From Mnemiopsis leidyi (Eukaryota; Ctenophora; Tentaculata; Lobata; Bolinopsidae): a stretch of DNA of 21,168 nt. The notes under the pieces were generated by a model. That model did not search any database. It worked only from the letters and a program-made list of their open reading frames with translations, and was not told the origin of the DNA. Each line of letters opens with the position of its first letter. Within the stretch, counting starts at the first letter, position 1. The stretch is taken from NCBI GenBank assembly GCA_000226015.1, contig JH153698.1:34967-56134 (forward strand), read 5' to 3'. Both the position numbers and the translations under genes were made by a program. Shown piece by piece: positions 10,901 to 17,897 of this stretch.

Positions 10901-12724
10901 AAGAATCTCATTAAACAGTTTTTTTAAATATAATCAATGTCATAAATAAACAAGTAGTGTTTTTGAAGAAGTGACCTCTGAGTTTCGCAATCGCCGAGCT
11001 TTGGCCGAAAAAACTGGCCCAGAACCGTTGTTTTAAGACATTTCCCAAAAAATTTCGACTATTGGCAGGGATGATATAATAAACGGGGCAGACTTAACAG
11101 GTTACCGCCTTTTCCGGAATCAATATTCAACAATCACCAAAACCAAAGACAAAAACTAGAGACACGGTTACATAAAGTTTGAAAAAATGCGGTAACAAAT
11201 CCTGTGATGCCCTACTAATCACATTTAGCTCTACTAATTCCGTGTTGCCCCTGGACTGTCCTTTTTTCTTGAATGCCATTATGCTCGCTTTGTTTACTTT
11301 TCATCTGTTTGGTTTGTTAAGATATTTGACACCATTAGATAGGTTGTTTGATTCTCTAGCGATTTTTCTCGCTTGATGAATTTGAAACGGCAACATGAAA
11401 TCGTACAAGACAAAAAAGTAGAAAAATGAGTCGATGTTTATTATCTTCAATTTGCTGTTTGTAAGAGTATAATTTTGGAAACAGATTGTTTTAGAACAGC
11501 TGTTACTGACAACGACTTAGAAATGAAAATGAGTACTTCTTCTTAAAGAATCTTTTAGAACGAATTTCAACGGGTTTCGCATGGTGAGGATGAGTCCTGC
11601 GAGTGCAACTCATTTACCCATATGTCCTAATGAACGATTTTATGATAAGCATAAACAGTCCAAATTTTGTCTTTTCGTGTACAAAGATACGTACGCACAT
11701 AACAGAGAAAGTTGCTTTGAGTTCTGTGAAATATGAAATGTGAAAGCCGGATTTGGCATACACATCGCTACAAATTGAACCAGTCGGACTTCAGTTGCAG
11801 TGTCCCTTTAGAGTCTAGGGTCTTTCACAAAACCCTCTATACCGTTTTATTTTGTGTGATAAAAAGTAACTGTTGTCACTAAGCTAAAATTTTTGACAAT
11901 TTGGCCCGAAACCCTGACTAAAGCAGAATAATATAACCTAGGTCATCGCACTTCTCCAATCTCCACCTATTCTGCTTTTTGACATTATTCTTTTGTCTAT
12001 CCGAACTATACTGAATACTTACACTTTACAGGTACTAAACATAATGCTAAATATAATACTGAATATAATACTGAATATAATACTGAATATAATACTGAAT
12101 ATAATACTGAATATAATACTGAATATAATACTGAATATAATACTGAATATAATACTGAATATAATACTGAATATAATACTGAATATAATACTGAATATAA
12201 TACTGGATATAATATTGAATATAACACTGAATATAATACTGAATATAATACTGAATATAATATTGAATATAATACTGAATATAATACTGAATATAATACT
12301 GGATATAATATTGAATATAATACTGAATATAATACTGAATATAATACTGAATATAATACTGAATATACTGTACTGAATATAATACTGAATATAATACTGA
12401 ATATACTGTACTGAATATAATACTGAATATACTGTACTGATTTATAAACCCATTTAAACTAATAAGGGTGAAATTTATTTATTCGGATCACATGACTCCA
12501 TCTTTTCAGGTAATGTGGTACGACACATGCTGATTAAAAATCCCGCTGTTGAGTTTGCGGGGTACAGTGTCCCCCACCCCTCTGAAAACAAGATCAACCT
12601 GCGCATACAGACGTACAGTACTCCGTGTCTATCGGCGCTGTACCGCGCACTAGACGATATCACTGACGTGTGTGATCACGTGTTGGAACAGATCGATAAG
12701 GCTGAGGTTAAAGCTCGGAGATAG
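7976..12724 (+). CDS. POLR1D: RNA polymerases I and III subunit RPAC2 (AC19)
   Basis: Small alpha-like subunit shared by RNA polymerases I and III. It pairs with POLR1C (RPAC1/AC40) to nucleate enzyme assembly in the nucleus. Two coding exons, 7976-8075 and 12510-12721 plus TAG (12722-12724), are joined by a phase-1 intron that splits the glycine codon of HTLG-N. The product is 104 residues. Motifs of the family are clear: [32 protein letters not shown] and INLRIQT, then an amphipathic helix [17 protein letters not shown]. It is slightly shorter than the human protein, lacking some C-terminal tail. The 4.4 kb intron contains a gene on the opposite strand and a minisatellite. Confidence 0.95.
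8076..9077. other. POLR1D intron, 5' part
   Basis: Intronic sequence with no plus-strand gene. It starts with a strong GTAAT donor. It holds a 12-G run at 8103-8114, a perfect hairpin at 8275-8297 and repeated TATAACCTTC units near 8835-8860. A good minus-strand acceptor (pyrimidine tract then CAG) ends at 8630 and could open a last exon for the nested gene. Confidence 0.5.
8275..8297. repeat. perfect 10-bp inverted repeat with 3-nt loop
   Basis: CAGAACTCTG at 8275-8284 is followed by TAC and then CAGAGTTCTG at 8288-8297, an exact reverse complement. The pairing does not continue well outside the arms. As RNA it would make a compact stem-loop within the POLR1D intron. As DNA it is a palindromic site. 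No function is evident. Confidence 0.7.
9131..10693 (-). CDS. secreted two-module plus sushi-like protein, nested in POLR1D intron
   Basis: Unrecognised secreted protein. Exons on the minus strand: 10693-10645 (signal peptide [17 protein letters not shown]), 10493-10065 (module 1, 143 codons), 9893-9456 (module 2, 146 codons) and 9313-9131 (sushi-like module, 61 codons). Every intron is phase 1, so each module exon is symmetrical, as in exon-shuffled extracellular proteins. The modules share FTSTPQYY, the WRIGITRT stretch, [19 protein letters not shown] and DTASDYY, with conserved cysteines. I cannot assign them to a named family. The last exon has four cysteines in sushi/CCP order (VCTG, VEVACS, VTCT, PWC). 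About 366 residues are visible. The 3' end is uncertain: the frame may read through the 9130 donor to a stop at 9078-9080, or splice on, for example to an acceptor at 8630. It is transcribed antisense to its host gene. Confidence 0.8.
9456..10493 (-). repeat. tandem exon duplication within the nested gene
   Basis: Exons 10493-10065 and 9893-9456 are copies of one module. In the best-conserved block (about 9569-9668 against 10172-10271) I count about five differences in 100 bases, whereas the N-terminal parts and the C-terminal third differ more and carry small indels. This points to a fairly recent duplication, or to gene conversion acting on the central block. The introns between the copies are not obviously alike. 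Confidence 0.8.
10694..12040. other. POLR1D intron, middle part
   Basis: No gene supported. Just upstream of the nested gene a minus-strand TATAAAAG stands at 10721-10714. It is only about 21 nt before the ATG, too close for a normal TATA-driven transcript with a leader. The rest is AT-rich, with scattered stop codons in all frames and no recognisable family. The short open frames here have no protein-like signature. Confidence 0.45.
12041..12439. repeat. 12-bp minisatellite (GAATATAATACT)n
   Basis: About thirty tandem copies of GAATATAATACT fill this stretch. Variants are ordered: blocks with GGATATAATATT appear near 12201 and 12300, and the last part alternates with the longer unit GAATATACTGTACT, seen three times at about 12360-12440. 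The unit length is a multiple of three, so open frames of LNII repeats run through on both strands. These are a by-product of the repeat. It ends about 70 bp before POLR1D exon 2. Confidence 0.95.
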
Positions 12725-12967
12725 GCATTATGCACTGTTTTTAACCTTTTGTTTCTTATAGACAGGACCACGTGTTTTACAATTTTATTTTCCGCCTTGT
12801 TGTAATGTTTATTTGACGAATCTTTTAAATTTCTTTTGGAGAGTTTTTCGCGTTTTATTCTTGTCTATTCATCAGAAATCTTTGTATTGAAATTTGAACA
12901 TGGAAAGCCATCAATTTATTTATGATGAAATACCTGCTTTTAGAATATTTGAAGAACCGTCTCATAT
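12725..12967. other. POLR1D 3' flank
   Basis: AT-rich sequence holding the POLR1D 3'UTR. I see no canonical AATAAA on the plus strand here. No other gene is visible. Confidence 0.4.
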
Positions 12968-13082
12968 GGGAAGGGTCGCAAATCTTTTATATCACGTGAC
13001 AGTATTGCTCGACACTGAAGAGTCGTATCTAACGTGGCATTGGTCGAGCACTGTAACATGACACAATATTTTGACCCTTCCC
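12968..13082. mobile_element. MITE-like element, copy 2, just upstream of TTC21B
   Basis: A 115-bp element with inverted ends. GGGAAGGGTC at 12968 pairs with GACCCTTCCC ending at 13082. Inside, CACGTGACAGTATTGCTCGAC on the left resembles CATGTTACAGTGCTCGAC on the complement of the right arm. It shares its ends, the CACGTGAC block and an internal TCGTATCT with the copy at 3691-3807. The left arm contains a CACGTG E-box. It ends 51 bp before the TTC21B ATG, so it lies in the promoter or leader. No coding capacity and no clear target-site duplication are visible. Confidence 0.65.
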
Positions 13083-13133
13083 AACAAATTCTATTCAATT
13101 AACCTCAAATTCTAAAATAGGGTCGAAGGTTGA

Positions 13134-15474
13134 ATGGCAGCTTCTGATTCGGCCCTTTTGGTAAGTTATTGGCACTTGGAATTTCAACTTTCTCGGGTAT
13201 TTTACTTATTGAGACTGTTCATTTTTATTTCGTCAGAAATAAAGTACCATTAGTAAATTTAAAGCAATGTTTTATGATAATGTCATCAGCTAAATACAAA
13301 TCCTTTTCAGTCGAAGTTGTTCTACTACGGCCGAGAAAAGTTATACAACACAATCCAGAACACTATCGTGGAATGTAAAGAGAAATATGGCAGTGACCCT
13401 GTTTTATCTTTCTTTGACGGAGTTTCTCTTCTCATGCAAGGTTCGTGTTAGCATTTTTAATTTATTTAACGAAATGCATAACTGCTCCGTAATAATTGTT
13501 TTCCTGTCAAATCGACATGATATAATCATGATAATATGTTTTCGTCTTACTGAATCGGGGATTTAAGTGTTTGTTAATTAACTAAAACAAAACTTAAGCA
13601 GCTGTCATTCTCTATTCCTGCAGATTACATTCCGGAAGCTATGAGGGAACTTTCTTCAATAAGCGACCACAGAGATCTCGTCATAGCTGCTTCCTTCGCA
13701 CTGATAATGGCTCACAGAAAAGCTAGGATCATCGGTATGTACTTTTATCGTCGCTGAATATTATACTTCTCACGTTAGTTCTTTATGATTAGCACTTAAA
13801 TAACTTAAAATCTATTAATTACATAGCATAACTCAATTTCAGATAAAGAAGCCGTGACAGAGTTAGAAACGCGAATAAAACACGAACGATCAACAGCTGG
13901 CGAGAAGAATTTGTATTTTGCTGGACTGTTTCTGGTATTGTGTGGACGTCCGGATAAGGGTAGAGACTACTTCAACAGGCTGCTGAAAATCACCAACGGA
14001 CAAAGTCTTGACGTTAGTGTGGCGGCAATGTGGGCAGATCTTTGGTCCTCTGTGAACTTTTGGTTTTTGGAAGGCGCGCGAACAATTGTCTATCGTACTA
14101 AAACTTTTCATTATAATTGCTGCGCGCAAATTTGTTAAGTCTCTATGACAACAAGTTCGCTACATTTAGAGATTTGGCCATGATTTTAGCTACATGATAG
14201 GCTTAAAGTTGCTTCTAGTAAGATTCATGGTTATAAGTACCCATGCGGCACCAAAACCAGGTACTCGCCGGTATTCGAACTCAAGTTTTCTACTTCGAGG
14301 ATCTCTCGATTCATCAAGAACCGACCAGATGACCAAACCTCGCTGTAATTACTATTTGTGGTATCAATCAAACTACGGCGATAAATAAATTTGTTTTAAT
14401 CCAGAGGGGTCTCATTGTTTGACGATAAACTTAATCGGGGTCCTTCAGGGTGTTGCCATGCTGGGTTGGTGCGAACTTCTGATGAAGAAGAGTGGATATC
14501 AGCACAAAGCTCTGAAGTATTTCAAGGAGTGCATGGAGCTGCCTGGCGGATCAAAAGATATAAACTCGTTGGTGGGAGTCGCCAAGTGTCACGCATCTTT
14601 AAAACGTTGGGACGATGCCCTAAATAGTGTCAACCAAGCTGTCGTCCAACATCCCAAGAACCTGCCATGCTTGTTGGAGAAAATGAACGTGCTTTTAGCG
14701 ATACAGGATTGGGAGCAAGCTTTTGAAACGAGCAAGCGTGTCTTAGCGGCAGACGCTAATTGTATTCAAGCCAAAGCCGTGACAGTGTTATACATGCTTT
14801 GTCTTGAAGGAAAATACACAGAGGTGAAGATTATCTAATTGTTACGGTTTTAACTGACAGATTGTTCGATTTTCTCCATTTTATTGGAATTCAGAAGTAT
14901 TAGCTGATGTGATTGCTCTATTATTCTACTCGCCAAATCTCCAGGTCTCCACCAAGCTGGGAGAGCTAGTCACAGCAATGGATAGGTTCGAGCCTAAAGC
15001 TCACCAACTTTATTATTTGTACAGCGCGGCCTTCTCTCGCCTTGTGAGTAGTTAAGTTTCTAACATTTACTTTGCTATTTAGTTAAATGTCGAGTGCTTC
15101 CTTCCTCTTGCCGAGCTACTGAGACCAACTTAATACCCCAGTAACGTATACTATTTGACAGTGTGGGCGACACAATATGGTTCTACAGCAGACAACAACT
15201 CTTCTAGAACGAGCTATGTCTATAAGTCACGACAACAGTCTATATCACACGGAGATGGGAAACCAACTAATGATGCAGGTTTGTACATGTCTCCTTCTTA
15301 CATGCTGGGTACATGTCCCTTACGACTTAAATGTATCCTTGTATGTCTCTTACAACCAATATATTATTCAGCCAGGATTCAACACTTCTTTCACTCAGGG
15401 TAAAGTGGGGGAAGCTAAGAAGAGTTATAAGACAGCCTCAAGAATAGACGAGAGTTCCATGCTTGCTTGCTTGG
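13134..15474 (+). CDS. TTC21B: Tetratricopeptide repeat protein 21B / IFT139, 5' portion
   Basis: IFT-A subunit needed for retrograde intraflagellar transport. Exons: 13134-13160, 13311-13440, 13624-13734, 13843-14012, 14449-14823, 14945-15043, 15162-15278 and 15399-15474. Phases are consistent throughout (0,1,1,0,0,0,0,1). They encode 368 residues beginning MAASDSALLSKLFYYGREKL. Family text in order: EKYGSDPVLSFFDGVSLL, a loop ending IMAHRKARI, HERSTAGEKNLYFAGLFL, GRPDKGRDYFNRLLKI, KALKYFKECMELPGG, LLEKMNVLLAIQDWEQAFE, CGRHNMVLQQTTTLLERAMS and GKVGEAKKSYKTASRIDESS. These are the N-terminal TPRs of a protein about 1,300 residues long in vertebrates. The last exon ends at a strong GTAAGA donor in phase 1. 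No continuation is visible, and the next gene is antisense. TTC21A cannot be excluded, but invertebrates usually have one TTC21, of the B type. Confidence 0.93.
14226..14345 (-). mobile_element. tRNA-derived SINE-like element in TTC21B intron
   Basis: On the minus strand, TGGTCATCTGGTCGG (14335-14321) resembles a Pol III A box. GAGTTCGAATACC (14282-14270) is close to a B box. They are separated by about 38 nt, so the two boxes have a tRNA-like spacing. The flanks do not fold into a good acceptor stem, so this is not a functional tRNA. The element boundaries are estimates, and no 3' tail or target duplication is certain. Upstream in the same intron, GGCGCGCGAACAATTG (from 14080) and its near complement ending near 14131 form a separate imperfect inverted repeat. 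Confidence 0.5.
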
Positions 15475-15935
15475 GTAAGAAAAAGATGATCATGTCAGTG
15501 ATGCCATTCCTTATCTTATGACATTTTATTTTTATTCGGAATAGATTTTAATCATATTTCAAGCCTAATGTAGTCAAACTAATTCATAAGCATAAGGGGT
15601 TCTCATTCGAATATCAGTCAAATCTGGATTGCGTTCGTTCAAACTTCTTAAAAATCTAAAATCTGTAAAAAATGACAGCAATGAAATTTGATTTATCTCG
15701 TAAATTGCCAGTAGTCCTTCAAGGTAAAAGTCAGATGTATGCAATTTTCGTTGACAGACCCAAATATTTTTCCTAGAAAGAAAACTGAACCGTGCAATTG
15801 CAAGGTCCTTAGACTTCAGAGAAAAAGTGAATGATCGCATGTGCAATATTAACATCTTTTAAATAACGATAAGCGCTAAAAATATAAAAATTCCTGGCAT
15901 GCCAAGGTATTCACAGCATCGAATCTTTGTTGTTC
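15475..15935. other. TTC21B intron start and Kv gene 3'UTR
   Basis: No coding exon is supported on either strand. It begins with the GTAAGA donor of the TTC21B exon. The minus strand should carry the 3'UTR of the potassium channel gene, ending near the paired AATAAA signals at 15536-15525. Confidence 0.5.
15525..15536 (-). terminator. paired polyadenylation signals for the Kv gene
   Basis: Two adjacent AATAAA hexamers on the minus strand (15536-15531 and 15530-15525) lie about 400 nt past the Kv stop codon. They are about 50 nt from the last visible TTC21B exon. They would place the Kv transcript end inside the TTC21B intron, which agrees with nesting. Confidence 0.5.
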
Positions 15936-17881
15936 TCACACCGCAGTGTTGTCATCATAATTACTGTCTGTTTTTCTGCTGGCCACCATCTGCCTTCGCA
16001 ACTCTATCCTGTTCTCTTTCTGAATGTACGCATGATACGTTCGCGTAACTTTAGAAATGATAACTGTCATTGGCAGAGCAAGGACCAACATACAGGACAT
16101 GATACAGAGACTCCCGATTATCTTGCCCTTCCAGGTAGTCGGATAGCAGTCCCCGTAACCCACGCTGCTCATCGTCACGACCACCCACCACGCGCTCCGC
16201 GGTATCGAGTTGAACGCGTCGTTATCTCCTTCCGTGTAGTGTATTAGGCTGCCGAAAAATATGATGGCGATCGACCAGAAGAAAATAAGGAAGAAAAGTT
16301 CACTAACGCTCGTCGAGAGGGCCAAAAAGATAATTTTGATCCCGTCTGAGTGTCTTGCCAAGCGCAATACTCTGACAACACGTAAGACTCTTAAAACCAC
16401 AAATATATGTGCAATTCCTCCGGGGAATATAAGTCCTATGTAGTATGGGAGAATTGAAATAAAGTCAACCCAATTGAGTATGTTTTTGATGAAGATGATA
16501 AACTGAGGGCACGCAAAAGCTCGAAGAATGAACTCCAATGTGAAAAAGGCGATGCATGTAGTTTCGATGCAGAAGAAGACAAAGTGAAGGAGAGACGAGT
16601 CGTCCTTAACCTCTTCTTCAATTTCCGGTATCGTCTCTACCATAAATATCGTAACTGCCATCAGAATACAAACGATAGAGCAGTATGACCAGATCTTGGC
16701 TCCGACGGAGGAGTTAGATTTCTCAAGGAACGTCCTGAGGTGGATTTTATAGACGTTATTTCATTTTAAAATAGCTGAACTTTGCCTGTCTTATTTAATT
16801 TCTATAGCCTTTACTCGAAACGCAATTTGATTCTAGCAGATTAATAATTTTCTCTCTGAATTGATCTTACCAGACCATGTTGGCCTTTTTTGGTCGTTGG
16901 TTTTCCTCCTCGATCATCTCCTCGGGCGTGTCGTTCAGTCTCAGAAAGTACTTTGTCAGCCGGAAGAACTTGATCTGAAGTTGGTGTGAAAGTTTGTGGC
17001 CAGACAGATCAGCTAAAGACTTGCTTTCTGAAGTTGGCATCCGGAAAATAGCATTTCAGAAATTTCACAAATGTGACGTCATTATAATGCGCCAACATGT
17101 CGGCCAAAAATGTAAAATAATCGAAACTTCCTTCTGTAATTTTGTTGCAAGACTAAAGAAAATGCTTGATTCTCATAAAAATTGGGCTGGGATTACAGCT
17201 AGAAATTAGGTTTGAGACGAAGGATCCGGAGAGGAGAGAAATACGAGCAGCAGCAAGTCCTCACCTCCTCAAGAAACCTCTCCTCGGTAATGCTGGGAGG
17301 GCAGTACAGATGTCCCCGTGTCTGGTAAAAGTGGAGGATGGTGTAGAATATCTGGGGGTCCGTATCGATTATGTGTTCTCCGCTCTCCGAATCATAGTAT
17401 TCATGTAATTCTTCCGAACCGAGCAGAGTGTCCCTGTACTTCCTCAGTGTACTCAGGAACACCTGAAAGATAAGTACATGAGCAGTGATCATAGCGAAAC
17501 CTTCAGCTCCAAATCTTCTAAAATAGCCAAATTTCGTGGACCGGAAAACATATGTCAAAAGAGTGTGACAATATGCCCTAAATCATGATATTGATATTCT
17601 GAGGTAACTGCTATCAAATATCAATGCAAAGAAAGGGGGCCTCATTGCATTGTGTATCCAAGGTTTACACACGGTTTTGACTTTAGTCTATGATTGCTTC
17701 CTAATTATCAATTTACCTCGTAAAAGTTGCCCCGTACATTAAGTACAACAATGTTGTGAGACCTGTGGTTGGGATTAGCCCGATAATCTTGTGAAATAAC
17801 AGACTGTCTCCGAAAGATTTTATCTCGCTGCTCTTTCAGCTGCTCCTTTGTTATTGTCGACTGACGCCGAATCAATATCAT
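15936..17881 (-). CDS. Shaker-class voltage-gated K+ channel subunit, probably regulatory
   Basis: Six-transmembrane Kv alpha subunit of 421 residues. Minus-strand exons: 17881-17717, 17462-17265, 16974-16871 and 16734-15936 (phases 0,0,2). T1 tetramerisation domain at about residues 43-123 (NIVVLNVRGNFYE, YRDTLLGS, FYTILHFYQTRG). It lacks the zinc-binding CC of Kv2-4, so it is Shaker-like. S1 is about 170-190; S2 holds E213, F220 and E223; S3 holds D246. S4 has arginines at 271, 274, 277, 280 and 283, but valine (268) at the first-charge position. The pore is TMSSVGYGD (343-351), so K+ selectivity is expected. S6 departs from the norm: the hinge glycine is C370, and PVP is PMT (377-379). Loss of the second proline marks electrically silent KvS-type and cnidarian regulatory subunits. 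The C-terminus NTAV fits a class I PDZ ligand. Confidence 0.95.
17074..17081. promoter_or_regulatory. palindromic CRE (TGACGTCA) in a Kv intron
   Basis: A perfect TGACGTCA, the full cAMP-response-element consensus bound by CREB/ATF factors, lies in the intron between Kv exons 2 and 3. One 8-bp match can occur by chance. It would be of interest only if conserved or in open chromatin. Confidence 0.25.
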
Positions 17882-17882
17882 T

Positions 17883-17897
17883 TTAGTGCTGCTCCAT
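17883..17897 (-). promoter_or_regulatory. four-codon upstream ORF in the Kv leader
   Basis: ATGGAGCAGCACTAA (17897-17883) is a complete mini-ORF (MEQH) whose stop codon lies one base before the main Kv ATG (TAAAATG). If the transcript starts upstream, ribosomes would have to leaky-scan or reinitiate at once. An AG acceptor-like site (CCTTTAG) precedes it by six bases. Confidence 0.45.

Noticed and set aside
11179..11376. 65-residue plus-strand frame, partly hydrophobic
   Set aside because: Short, AT-rich, with no family signature and no splice context; probably chance.
11993..12376. 127-residue plus-strand frame made of LNII repeats, with a mirrored minus-strand frame
   Set aside because: Produced by the 12-bp minisatellite, whose unit length is a multiple of three; not a gene.
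14270..14335. functional tRNA gene on the minus strand
   Set aside because: A and B boxes are present, but I cannot form a convincing acceptor stem or anticodon arm; called SINE-like instead.
15574..15855. 93-residue minus-strand open frame
   Set aside because: No recognisable motif, and it lies in the expected 3'UTR of the Kv gene; coding is unlikely.
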